In this document: positions 1 through 12,200 of the stretch, piece after piece | Layout of the letters: each line of letters starts with the position of its first letter | Numbering within the stretch: position 1 is the stretch's first letter | Source of the DNA: Druceiella hillmani | Lineage: Eukaryota > Arthropoda > Insecta > Lepidoptera > Hepialidae | DNA: 64,000 bases | Reading direction: 5' to 3' | Assembly: GCA_039881145.1 (NCBI GenBank) | Contig: JAYKKI010000040.1 | Coordinates: forward strand, 3,852,501 to 3,916,500 | Notes under the pieces: model-generated | What the model saw: only the letters and a program-made list of their open reading frames with translations | Told to the model about the DNA's origin: nothing | Databases searched by the model: none | Program-made: the position numbers and the translations under genes

Positions 1-702
1 TATTAAATATTTTCATTATAATTTTTTTAGCAGAACGTTTAAAATCTTTATGTAGCCATGCATAAATTATTGGGTTGAGTATACTGTTGAACACACCTAA
101 TATGGCCAGCGGACTAGAAATGGCCGCTTCTAACTTTGTACATAAATCTGCCGATGTCTTCTTGTCACATGTGACATACGTTAAAGTTGCTACTATGTAG
201 GGAACCCACGTTACCACCATACTGGAAGTTGTGAGCATCACAATTTTAACAGCTTTCCATTTTGATAAATCGCTTGGCTTAGATTTTTTGCCTTTCGCAT
301 TGCATTTATACCAAGGTTTGCGCAAATAATTTTTTTTGCCTTCTATAATGGTATCTGTCGAGCCAGTAGCTACATTATTGTCTCTAACGTCTGAAGTACT
401 TGCAGTAATATTGCTGTTATTAGTATCCCTCCTCTGGTATTGTCCCCGGAATATTCTTAGTTTCGTTTCATTGCTTTTCTTTGAAGTAGGAACTTCAATA
501 GACTCCTGTATTTTATCAACCGTTCTTATAGCTTTTATTAGTATAATTACATATAGAATGCAGGCAGTGGCAACTGGTATGAGACTTACAACGGCTGATG
601 CGCAGATCATACTGGGTGGAGTTATTCTGAGGTACCAACATTGTTCTTCCCTCATTGTTTCACTAGTCCAGCCTAGGGCGGGGTGGAAGCCCATTATCAA
701 AC
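1..702 (-). CDS. GPCR copy A, exon 4 (TM5-TM7, partial)
   Basis: Acceptor TTTTTTACCAG at 703-704. I translated it codon by codon and the frame stays open to position 1. It carries TM5, the long third loop, TM6 (TWVPYI), TM7 (NPIIYAW) and the start of helix 8. The stop codon lies outside the window. Confidence 0.85.
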
Positions 703-3700
703 CTGGTAAAAAACAGACAATATTTTTATTCTCTATACTGAGAATTTGGATGTAAACGATAGTGATCAATTTCAAACAATCAATACGTTCATTTAGGATT
801 CATTGGAAAATATGATGGTTTGAGATTGATCATAATTTTTTGGTTCATAAAATGTCAAACGTTTAATTTTACTTTATTAAAAGTGTACACTAAAAAATAA
901 TTATGAATGAAACAGGTAAAAAGACAATAAACAATCCTTCATAATAACAAACATGGCTTCAACATCAGCTTACGTTATTAACATATTTTCTGTGCTTGCC
1001 ATCATGTGATGATATCCACTTAGTTGCTTATTCAACTTAGCAAAAGTGAACTTTCACTGTTTTTTTTGTTCTAAATAAAAAAAATGCTTAAAAAACAATC
1101 TCCGTTAAGTACAAGTGGAAGTTACAATCCATGGTACACACTTTTTCCAAAAGAGAATGTTTGTAAACAAAGCAAAATAACAGTTCAGGTATTATAAACC
1201 TTTTTCTTGTATTTAAGTTAGTAATATAATATGGATTTTTTTGGTAAATGTGATAAAAGTATATAATTTTTTGTTGGTGTATTTTATGTCGTATAAATAA
1301 TGTTTAAGTTATTTTATTGGAAATTAGAGCCATGCACTTTTACATTGTATAATGTAATGACAAAGTGTGTATAAATAATGCAGATCACTGATATTAACAT
1401 CTTTTCAAATGTTATTTTTTTAAAATAAACATGTCTAACGTTTAAAATAATCATTGAAAATATGCAGTCAAATAAATTTTATGCATTCAAACAAATGCTT
1501 TACTATTATAAAAAATACTGTCGCGTACTATACACGAAGCTTGTATTCTATGCTGCAAAATAATACAAAAAGTTATTCGAAAATAAAATGTCACATCGTC
1601 CTTGTGCGCCAAATACACAGTATATGTATAAGTAGATTTTATTATATAGCACAAATATTCGGTCTCATTTACTTCATATGCCTTACAAAAGTGTCATGTT
1701 AAAACGACGGTCAAAACTAATTATTTTCAGAAATTTCAATTTCATTCAATATAATATGTTGATTGTAAAATAAACGATGTGTAATGAATAGCATATATGG
1801 ATACAGACTTGGTACGTATTGGAATATCAACTATTTTTTCAAAATGTTTTATAACTCCGAGTTTTGTATGATTGACGGATAGGGTTGTCCATTTTTCTCC
1901 AGTAAAATATCCGTGTAATAATTATATTTATAACATTATTTGGCATGATAGTTTATTAAGTTAATAAAGTGATTGTCGTACATGGTTTAAAAATATTAAG
2001 GGTGAAATGCAATGAGTTTTCTGAATAGTCAACCTCTAATTGCATATATGTTTCTGCCAATCATATTTTAAATTATCAAATTGGTGTGTTTATAAAAATT
2101 ATCTTTTTAAATTAAAGTCACTTCACGCAACCAAAACAAAATAACCTATAAAATACATCTCTTGTCATCCATAGATAAAGCATAGAACTGTCATCCTCAA
2201 TAAAATAGCTCTTTCTTTTTCTTCTGTTTGTAAAAGGATATGATGCTATTCTTTTCTCTCAAGCCAATGAAAAATAGAGTAAGCATATGGTATGTTAACG
2301 AACAATTAAGGCAAGTATCAGGCGAGTGTGATACAACATGTCGATTTTTAAAGCGAGTGTTATGACAACTTTTATTGTAGCGCATTATTCAATGTATACT
2401 TTGTTGATACTACTGATGTTGTAACTGAATAGAGAGTAGCGTACTTGAGCAAGTAAACTTTACTAAAATCCCTAACAATGATTAAAGTTTGATTTGTTGA
2501 CATTTTGTAAAAATAATAAAACAAAACGAGCATTACTAAATATCCATATTGCAGAAATCATTAGTCTCACTCTGGTTCTGTTCATCCACCGCTGATAATA
2601 TATTCCGTGCACGATGTAGAGATACCGATCAACTGCTATGAGGCCCACGGAATATAATGATGCCATGGTCGATGCTATAGGCCCTCCTAAAATAGTAACA
2701 GTATTTTATTAAGCCATATATCATATTTAAATATGTATATTTTTAACTTTTGTAACTGCGGACTCTCAGAGGGCATGACGTTACTGTTACGAAGCCAAAT
2801 TTATCAAGAAATTTACTAAAATACATATTTAAATAGTTGTTTTTCGATATTTTCATTACTAGGGTTCTGTTTTGAGAGGTCTAAGATTTTATTAGGCTTG
2901 CTAGTTTTCTGTACATATCTCTGTCTTAATTTACTATATTACAAGTTTGAATAATATTAGATAATATTTACCCCAATTTAAAAAGTTCTTATTATACATT
3001 CGCTTGATTCAAAATATGAATTAAATCATTAATAAAAATATCTCCTATATATGAAAATATGAATTAAATCATATATGAAAATAACCCGTAATGAAACTAT
3101 TTAAATTTACTCATAAGTACTGTTCACACAGTGTGTTAGTCCATATCAAACAATAGTAGCCTTTTTAAAAGAATTGTAGTCTTTTAAAAGAATTGAAATC
3201 TACAAATAACATTTCATAATATGTACATGATAATGTATGGCATATTTACCTATTTGAAACATGCATGTTAAAAGCGAGATGTAGTCCTGAGGTACACTGA
3301 GTCCAACAGTGATGGTCAATCCCATAATTACATCGGCTAAGGAGACATTTCCCAGAAGTATGAATGCATTGCTGGGATTCCGATCTGGAAAAGGATGACC
3401 CATGAAAATACCTGTCATGTACTAGTAAAACTCACACTATGAAGGTTCTGTACGCATTTAAGAACTTACGAATATTTAAGGATACCTACTAGTTTTGTTA
3501 AACTGTTTATGAATATTAATTTTTCACAAAATAAAATATTAATAAATATATTGTCTAGATTATTCTTATTTTGTAATATTTATTAGAATGTCTTAAAATG
3601 CAATTTAATATTATGAAAAAAATGTCTTTATGTTCTTTATTTTTTTTAATTCATTTATCCATTACCAATCAATAAGACAATTTTTTACCTCCTATATTGA

Positions 3701-6566
3701 TTTTTATTAAGGAATTTTTTTGCTTTAAAATTAATAAATATTTATATTTTGATAAGACTTTAACAAAGAGATTTTTGACAAACTGATTTCCTCCTTTATT
3801 TTCTTTCATAAAAAAAAATCATTTACTGATTTTAAAGTTACAACAGTCCAAATGTGATTCTTATACGTCAATTAATTATGTAACTTTGTGGTAAAAAGAA
3901 ATAATAGTATTTATACAAGAATAATAGTTTCTACATAGAAGAAATAAAGTATATAAGAGTTTCTATATCGTATAGTTTCTGAAAAATTCACTGTAAAAGA
4001 CACACATGCAGACATACGAGGAATCTTATGAGCGTACCTACCGATATTAAAAACGTTTCCCAAATTTTTGTTCTAAAAATAATTTGTACTTATTATTTAC
4101 TAAACATCAAATATGCTCATTATAAGACAAGCGGCACATATTTATTATTTCTGAGTATAGCAATATTAATGTATTAAATACAGGCATCATTACGTATGCA
4201 GTAAATTATTTAATAAGACAAACATTGGGCACATATTGCAAACACACAAGTATTTACGTGGTCATCCACTCACAGAATGTTTACTTTATTTGTAAAAAAA
4301 AAAAGTTTAGTATGAAGATAAGCATTGCTGTTACAAAAAAGTTGTGGCTCCCGTCTTTTTTATATTCGAATATGACATGCTATAGTGAAAGATTTTGAAG
4401 GTTCCTAAGAAAATAGGATTGGTATGGTCAGATAAAGATAGATGTACCAAGTAGGATTTTAAACAGGTTAATTATTAAATTACATGTATAAAGAATATAC
4501 TCACATTTTAACAGAATATTATGCCATAAAAATAAAAGTGCCATAACCTTCCAGATATGGTGCTTTGCTATGCAGTGAGGATTCTGCTCTTTTGGGGCTA
4601 AAGTTTTGCCGAATCTTTTTTAAAATAAAATCATATTTTTGTCATATATAGAATGCAGTAGCACAGCAAACTCTGCTGGCTAATCCGATCATTATGATAA
4701 CCCGTAGAATTTTATGCGAAATTTGATGACAAATATGGAAGAATGAGTAAAATTTGGCGCAAAAACAAAGTGATAGCACATCTTGGGGAATATATCATAT
4801 ACATACATGCACATAATAACTGTTGATTTAGGGGTTGACAAAAATACTATACTGTGGGTAATAATTTTTTTTTGACTTATTTATACTGCATATTGTCACC
4901 ACACTGGGGTATTAAACGTTATGCGTCTTTATTAATAGCACATCTTGGGGAATTCTACGTTTTAATTGGAGTTTTATTCGGGTATTTTTGCACAAGTATG
5001 GTTCACAATTCTGTCTTTATATGATTTTGTGTGTCTATCAATTTCCTCTCTATTTGTAGGGATCTGTAGGTCCTTATGCAATTGTTGGTTGGTTACGAAA
5101 CTATGACTAATTATTAAAAACTTGTCAAATGAGGTTTTTGTCAAAAAATTGAAGTAAAAGCCAATTGTTAAATTTTCTTCTTAATCATTTGTAAAAAGAT
5201 TTATTGAGCTATAAAATTGCACAATATTGTACAATTTGGATTCAATGATTCTTTTCCGCAATAGAAATATAAATAATAACAAGATTTTTATAATAATTAA
5301 ATGAAATTTAATTAAAGGAAGTAAATAAAAAAATTTAAAATTTAATGTATAATTTAAATTTATAAGCTAACTGCTATGACATGCTATTCTTAAATTTTAT
5401 ATGTACTTTGTGTGTTTCACTTGTTGTAATTGATTTTGTAACATTTGTTAAATCAGAAATTAGGAGAAAATATGTTCTTGAATAAGTTTGACATTTTTAA
5501 AACAATGTTAAAACATTTCAATTTGCATTTCTAGAAATTAAACTATGCAAAATACAATATTAAAATTCATATAAATATGTAAGGGTTAAGGATATTACTT
5601 CCTAAAATGTTGCATGTAAGACGTAAATATATTATGTCGCATATTCTATGTATATTTTGTGTTTTCAGAGTATGCATTTTCTTATATATAACAGTAAAAT
5701 TGATCTGGGTAGGAATATATTGTTAAGGCAAAATATTGCAATATGCCTTTAAACAGAAGTAATAATTATCTCTAAATTATTTGTTTGTAATTCAGTAGAA
5801 GAAATAATACTGCCTTGAATTGCAAGCTTAATATTGCACTTTCCATACTTATTTTGATAAGAGCTTTAATAAAGAGGTTATCGATAAAATTATTTCTGTT
5901 ATCATTTATTTCTAAAGTGAAACTATCTACTGATTTGAAAGTAACAAAAAATTAAATATGATCCTTATTTTGCAAAATATTTAGAAAATTTATACAGTAA
6001 ATTTCATAAAAACTTCAAAATTTTGAACTGAAATTTAAAGTGGAACCAACAACTTGAATAATATTGAACCCTTGAAAATATTTAAATTAAATAACACTTG
6101 AAAATACTGAACTAAAGAACAACTGGAATAATACTGAATTAAATATTGAACCCATCCAAATTAATTAGCATATCGTATAATTAAAGCTTTTTATTAACAT
6201 GTTTTAACAATAGTAGGTCCAACTTGAAAAAAAAATCATTTTAAAATGTATTTGTGAAATATTTAGGAATATTAATAAATTTGATTTACTAAAACTATAG
6301 AAAATATTTCACTTACTGCTTCTAATAATTAATCCACTCGATATAACCACAATTGAGTTCACCACAATTATTACAAAACACAATCCATATAGCACTTCTG
6401 TGCTCAGCGTTAACTTTGGTTTCTCTATCACATTTGGTAATGATGCATTAAATGCATTTTCACAACTAGTATTGTTTATTCCATATATTAAAGAATTATT
6501 TAAACAATTTAACACATTTATTGTTCTATTGTTTAAGTCTGTTATGTTATAAATGCCCCATTCCAT
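1..6566 (-). CDS. Class A GPCR, tandem copy A (3' end beyond window)
   Basis: Four coding exons: 6566-6317, 3384-3250, 2686-2537 and 702-1, continuing past position 1. All introns are phase 1 with GT/AG ends, giving at least 412 residues. The product is a seven-helix plasma-membrane receptor of the rhodopsin family. Visible marks are an N-terminal domain with six N-glycosylation sequons (N7, N13, N23, N31, N32, N40), LADVIMG in TM2, VDRYLYI (DRY) closing TM3, EEQCWY in extracellular loop 2, a long basic third intracellular loop of about 100 residues, TWVP in TM6 and NPIIYAW in TM7. The open frame continues into a basic helix-8 region (HKDFKRSAKK) at the window edge. The loop-3 length suggests a Gq/Gi-coupled aminergic- or GPR119-like orphan receptor, but I cannot name ligand or subfamily. 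A paralogue with the same exon plan lies upstream at 8435-13348. Confidence 0.85.
703..2536 (-). other. GPCR copy A intron 3, no gene seen
   Basis: AT-rich intron sequence. The short reading frames here (for example at 1454-1702) are low-complexity and show no recognisable domain. Confidence 0.6.
2537..2686 (-). CDS. GPCR copy A, exon 3 (TM3-TM4)
   Basis: 150 nt with acceptor TATTTTAG and donor A|GTAATG. It encodes ASLYSVGLIAVDRYLYI, intracellular loop 2 and the TM4 tryptophan (SAIWIF). Length and phase equal copy B exon 3. Confidence 0.85.
3250..3384 (-). CDS. GPCR copy A, exon 2 (TM2)
   Basis: 135 nt between TTTTCCAG and G|GTAAAT. It encodes TM2 with the LADVIMG motif (Asp2.50 equivalent) and ends at the TM3 cysteine (LLTCMFQIG), the expected disulfide partner of the loop-2 Cys. 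Confidence 0.85.
3650..3925 (+). repeat. Dispersed repeat R1, copy 1
   Basis: About 275 bp whose reverse complement recurs at 6785-7095. Matching blocks include TCAATTAATTATGTAACTTT, AGAAATAATAGTATTTA and GGTAAAAAATTGTCTTATTG (read on the appropriate strand). A third, partial copy lies at 5845-5965. This is probably an old transposon or MITE family inside GPCR copy A. Confidence 0.75.
5845..5965 (+). repeat. Dispersed repeat R1, partial copy 3
   Basis: Diverged, in the same orientation as the 3650-3925 copy. It shares TATTTTGATAAGA, TAAAGAG, TACTGATTT and AAAGTAACA in order. It lies in GPCR copy A intron 1 and no coding potential is seen. Confidence 0.5.
6317..6566 (-). CDS. GPCR copy A, exon 1 (N-terminus and TM1)
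   Basis: Begins at ATG 6566 and ends in a phase 1 donor (A|GTAAGT). It encodes residues 1-83: a glycosylated ectodomain with Cys21 and Cys35, then a hydrophobic TM1 at about residues 60-82. The CLNNSL motif at residues 21-26 is shared with copy B at the same position. Confidence 0.85.
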
Positions 6567-6607
6567 TTTTTATTATAATGTTTATAATTTCACTTAATTC
6601 ATTCAGT

Positions 6608-6675
6608 TTTAGCAGTGTTAAGTTGGCCGTATGTGGAACTGTTATAAGCATAGTTTTAAAATCATCAAGGTTAAC
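6608..6675 (-). promoter_or_regulatory. Conserved upstream block, GPCR copy A
   Basis: About 65 bp just upstream of the ATG that resembles 13390-13456 upstream of the copy B ATG (shared GTTAAGTT, GCC, ATAAGC and TTTTAAA blocks in order). It may be 5' UTR or proximal promoter carried in the duplication. Function is inferred only from paralogue conservation. Confidence 0.4.
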
Positions 6676-6784
6676 GGCATTAAGTAGAAACATGTCCACT
6701 TCTTGTCGTATTTTGTGAACCACATTTATAAGTGATTAAGCTGTCTCTTGTCACATGAGTTAATGAGAAATGTCATCATATATA

Positions 6785-7095
6785 GTATTTCCTTGTCTAA
6801 ATACTATTATTTCTTTTTACGACAAAAGTTACATAATTAATTGATGTATTTATATATGATATTAAATACAGCAAAATGAGCATCACATTTGGAATGTTGT
6901 AACTTTGAAACCAGTTAATAATTTTATTCTATGAAAGAAAATACACGAGGAAATCAATTTATCAAGGATCTCTTTGTTAAAAATCTTATCAAAATATGAA
7001 TATAAATATTAATTTTGAATTAAAAAAATTCTAACAATCAACATGGGAGGTAAAAAATTGTCTTATTGATTGATAATGGATAAAGGGATTAAAAA
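6785..7095 (-). repeat. Dispersed repeat R1, copy 2 (inverted)
   Basis: Reverse-complement partner of 3650-3925, about 300 bp long. With copy 1 it brackets exon 1 of GPCR copy A. Confidence 0.75.
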
Positions 7096-7852
7096 AATTA
7101 TTTAATAGGTATGCCTTGGATTATTAATTAATTATTACAATAAATTTGTTTCAATATTATTAAATGGCTCTAATATAATGTAATTATATATATTTTACAA
7201 ATAAATTGTGTTGAAGTTTATTAGCTAACACAAAAATGTCCTAAAATTATAATGAAACTACTCAAAAGCATAAAAAGATTCAAATTATTATTTGTAAGAC
7301 TAAACATTTTTGTATGACATTTTTTGGGATTTTTAATTCCTAATTTATTTATTTATATCTTGAATATTTTTATGTCATTTTTATTGTAAATTGATACTTG
7401 TTCTGTTTTAACATCACCACATTTTCCTTTGACTATTTGATATAAGAGGTGATTTTGTGGGTTTTTTATTCTGTGAGTTATCAAGTAAAAGCTGATGAAA
7501 CAGGAAATTCAAAAGTATAAAGTTTATTTTTGTAATAAAATCTTATTTGAATAACATGTAAATAAAGGTTAATAAAAAAAGTTGTTTCATTCCTGTATCT
7601 CGTCAAATAATCTGAGATAAAACCGACAATAATGTAAAGAAGTACACAATGAAAAAATAATCACAGATTAAATATGCGGTACGGAAAATTTGTTTTATAA
7701 GTTTGACTTATATTTAACTAATTTTTTTCTTCACAATGTGTGCACAACAAGTAAATTACAATAATTGTACAGTTTACCACATATAGTAATATAGCAAAGT
7801 TTACCACATGCACTACATAAAAAATAATATAAGTGTCACATCTTACAATTAA

Positions 7853-8210
7853 GCAAATAATCTAATTTACTTTTAAACTAAAGATTCTACTAACTCAAAT
7901 CAACAAAAATCTACTTAGCTACAAAAATGGCCTAAGTTATTGGTAAAAGTTTTGCTACTATAAATTAAATATTTAAATTGTACAAAATTGGTAATAAATA
8001 TAAAGCAAGGAATATTTAGCAAATAATCTAATTTACTTTTAAACTAAAGATTCTAACAACTCAAAGCAACAAAAATCTGCTTAGATACAAAAAAGGCTAA
8101 AGTATTGGTAAAAGTTTCGCTACTATAAATTAAATATTTAAATTGTACAAAATTGGTATGTTAAAATTAAAACCTAAAAGTTAATAAATATAAAGTAAGG
8201 AATATTTGGT
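7853..8210. repeat. 166-bp direct tandem duplication (2 copies)
   Basis: The unit starting GCAAATAATCTAATTTAC at 7853 recurs at 8019 with a few substitutions. The second copy holds a short extra stretch near 8158-8180. Confidence 0.85.
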
Positions 8211-8499
8211 GAATCAAAAATTGTATTTAAAAGGAAAAGTAGTGAACAAATTGTGGAAGGATAGCTCTGAAAAGTTTACCCATTGTTAATGTTATTGCTT
8301 ACATGCACATAACATTCGGCAGTTAAAGAGCCTTGCTCCAGAATGGACTGCTTATGAATGGACTAATCTTAAAGAAAATCATCAATGGCTATAATTATAA
8401 TTCAGGTCATATTAAAGTTATTAGCTCACAAGAATCAAATCAAATTTGAATTGGTGGTACGACTTATACTTGCAGTTGCATTTTTTCTTTTAAATATTT

Positions 8500-9215
8500 T
8501 CAAGAAAATAATTTTGATAGAGCGATTGAAGCCACTATGCCACACCAGGCATAAATTATAGGATTTAAAAAACTGTTGGACAAACCGAGTATTGACAAAG
8601 GGCTAGCTACTGCCTTTTCTAAATCAGAACAGTAATTTGGGGTTAACTTCCTGTCACAAACAACATACATGAGTGTTGCCGTTATATGTGGTGTCCATGT
8701 AATCACAATACTCACAGTTGTGAAAAGAACTATTTTTACCGCCTTCCACTTCGATAAATCATTGGCGACGCTTTTTTGTTCTGGTTTCACTCTTTGTATT
8801 TTTTTACTTATAGTGTTTTTAAATTTACTCCAAGGCTTTCGTATATTACCCTCTTTATGTGCCGCATCGTTATTAGTTGAATTAACAATGTTTTCTTTAT
8901 ACATAGTTAACACTTTTATAGACGTATTATTTTTTATGGATGCTTCATTTCTATTTTGTCCACCACGAAATACTCGGAGCTCATTTTTATTTGATGGCAT
9001 AGTCGCTTCAGTGGACTCTTGTAATTGATTTACTGTCTGAAGTGCCTTCATCAGTATGATAATATACAAAATACAAGCAGTGAAAACTGGTATGAAACCC
9101 GCTATTGCTGTTAGACCGAGTAGACCGGGCGGTGCTAGCTTGATATACCAACAATATTGTTCTTGCATGATTTCATTGGACCAACCTGCGGCAGGCAGAA
9201 AGCCTATTACTAAAC
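8500..9215 (-). CDS. GPCR copy B, exon 4 (TM5-TM7, short tail)
   Basis: Acceptor CTATTTCAG. It carries loop 2, TM5, the third loop, TM6 and TM7, and stops at 8500-8502. The extra two bases lie near 8545-8550 (GCC TGG TG TGG CAT). Confidence 0.85.
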
Positions 9216-12200
9216 CTGAAATAGAAAGATCATTGTTATGGTCCCGCTTTTCAAAAACTTTGTAAGTGTAGACATTTGATTCATTGTATAAATTCGATCA
9301 TTGTCAGAAAATAAAATTTTAATTTCTCCATAATTAAATGTGAAAACCGGTACCAAGAATTAATAAGTGCAAGGTTGAGATATATATTGTGGAATTCTCT
9401 TCAATGCTTATTTGTTTTAGTGTTTTATGGTACTTGGTTATATATGCTTACTGATGGTGTTTATAGTTTTATATGGTATTTGTTTATACAATAGATGCCT
9501 ATAATTGAAGGCTTACTTAGTAGCCATATGCAGGATATCATGAGTCTCAATCTGCTTCTCTTCATCCACTGCTTGTAATACATTCCGTGCATAATGTAAA
9601 AATACCGGTCAATTGCTATGAGGCATACCGAATAAAGAGATGCAAGTGTTGATGAGACTTGACCTCCTGAAATTTGTAAAATATGTGTATTAGCTAATTC
9701 ATCATAAGAAAAAGCAAGACTTGTTCTCGTCTCTCCAAAATATTTAATTAAAAAATTAATCAAAAACAATCAGAATGTAAAATACAAGAATAAACGCACC
9801 TAATTGAAAAACGCATGTCGAATAAGAAAAATATTTCTCAGGAATGCTGATGCCTATGGTGACAATGAGTCCTAGTATCACATCTGCCATTGCTACATTT
9901 CCAAGAAGTATGAATGAGTTACCGTGTTGCCATTCTGAAAAAAAATTTTTTGTACATGTTATACTATTATTTGAATATTACACCATAGTTCTCTTGGCCT
10001 AGGGATATAAATGATTAAACCAAATCCCCGTTCCATTTTGACGCGGTAAATACTTTCTATATTATTAATTTTGAATTCCAGTATAACATCAAAATTAGGA
10101 ATTTTATTTTAGTCATCACTAGTTGTAGTTTGTAACGATTTAGCCAATACTTACTTTTTGAATTAGAATAATTTTATATTATTTGTATTGTCTAGGTTCA
10201 TAACGAGTGTTATTTGTATTTACATATACGTTTCGCATATAAGAAAAAGGTAAAACTTTCATGCCATAGTCATATTTTCTGACATGTTGAAGAGACAAAT
10301 TGAAATTTGCCGGAAGTTATATTATTCAACTCGTACCATTAAAAATATGAATCATTATTGAGCAAAAAGATTTAAAAAAAAGAGAGAAAACGTATTAGAG
10401 CTTTGGTATATTTAACATAGGAATAAGTGATATGGTTAGGACCGTGATATTCAAAGCTTTGGTATATTTAACATAGGAATAAGTGATATAGTTAGGACCA
10501 TGATATTCAAAGCTTTGGTATATTTAACATAGGAATAAGTGATATGGTTAGGACCGTGATATTCAAAGCTTTGGTATATTTAACATAGGAATAAGTGATA
10601 TGGTTAGGACCGTGATATTAAAAGCTTTGGTATATTTAACATAGGAATAGGTGATATGGTTAGGACCGTGATATTCAATTAAAATTAAGCAGAATGTGAA
10701 CGTTATTGAACTAGATAGAAATGGGGTACGAAGTTTGTTCTTAAAGAAAATGGATGCCGTAGTAAATTTGAATTGGAATACAGACGAAGGGTGTTTAGTT
10801 TTCATCATGATAATGTTTCTCCTTGCTCACTTCTGGTCTATTTTTGTTGTTAAAAATTAATTTATCGGCATCCCTCATTGATTTATGGAACACGACAATT
10901 TTGTCAAATGGCCAATATTTTTCACTAATTTCTTTTCACTGTTAGTCACATTTCACCATACATTTTTTTGTGTAGATCAGAGTAGTTATTGTCAATAATT
11001 TTTTCACTCTTACGAACATAATTTAATGCATAAAAAATTGCAGGAAACATTTTTAATTTAAAATCCCAAAACCAGAAATTCAAATCAATTATACTTTTAT
11101 GAAATTCTGAGTCTGATTTTTTGTAACCAAAGAAAAAGTTGGAAACAAGGAAAAAAGGAATGCAAAATTACATCTAAATAAAAGTACTTAAATCTTGGTT
11201 TTCTAGACATATTTTTCGTGGAAAGAGTATCTTTATCCTGATAAACTGATTTTCAGTAGTTATTATGATTAATCTGCACTATTATATGAAATAAATTTGT
11301 TCACCTTTAAAAATCTTATCTTAAAATTCGGCAGCAAAAATATGCTGGTGTCTAAAGTGTTAAATATGGTAACAATTTTTTATTGCTTAAATTAAACTGA
11401 TTTAATGATTCTCGACACTGACTCAAAAATAGGCACATTTGACATGTCTTATTTTTTTATTGGAGTACGAGTACAAAGAATTTTCTTACTAATTTTTTTC
11501 CATTTCAGAAAAAATCTTTTACCACATAGATTTTTATACATGAGGATATGCATAGCATAGTATAGGATATGGTAGTAAAAAACGACACTTCACAAAGCGT
11601 TCCTATTAAATTTTTACCCAACTTTGTTCAACAGGCAAAAATTTTTTCGTATGCTAATTGCATCTTTGTTAGGAAAATTTCCCCAACCTATTTTGTATAG
11701 ATAGATTTGAAAAATTCTTATCGCAGTGTATGCACTATTTATAGTAACGCATTTACACATGGGTTTTCTAACGCATTAATCTGAACAATATAAAACAAAA
11801 AAATTAGGTATTTCAAAGAAAAACATTTAATGCACCGCTTTATCTAAACTTTCTGTAATGAAACTTTGAAAAGTCAACACTACAGCTAATTCCTGTTAGC
11901 GGTATTTAATTTTGAAAGAGTTTTCGGCTAGTCTTCAAAATTTTTTCTTATTTTCTATGGATGTGGTATCAAATATCAGAATGACAAAATTTTTTTTTTA
12001 ATTTTGGAATTAAGGGCAATTATTTTGGAAATGCTTGAATTTTTTCACATTCTCCAAAACATTTTACGTCCAGAGTGATGAATGCAACCAGCTCTGTGAA
12101 AATATGTCGCAGAGCCATACATAGCCTACTTAACAATACGTTTGTGAAATAAATTTGTTGTGTCTGTCATTTTATCCACGCTACTTTTGGAAGTTACTTA

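Larger units (their letters stand above)
6567..8434. other. Spacer between the two GPCR genes
   Basis: Holds the 5' flank of copy A (with a block conserved in copy B at 6608-6675), repeat R1 copy 2 and a 166-bp tandem duplication. No gene is seen. Confidence 0.6.

Noticed and set aside
336..755. 139-codon plus-strand open frame
   Set aside because: It is antisense to GPCR copy A exon 4, whose frame has receptor motifs and splice sites.
8669..9265. Plus-strand open frames of 119 and 69 codons
   Set aside because: Antisense shadows of GPCR copy B exon 4.
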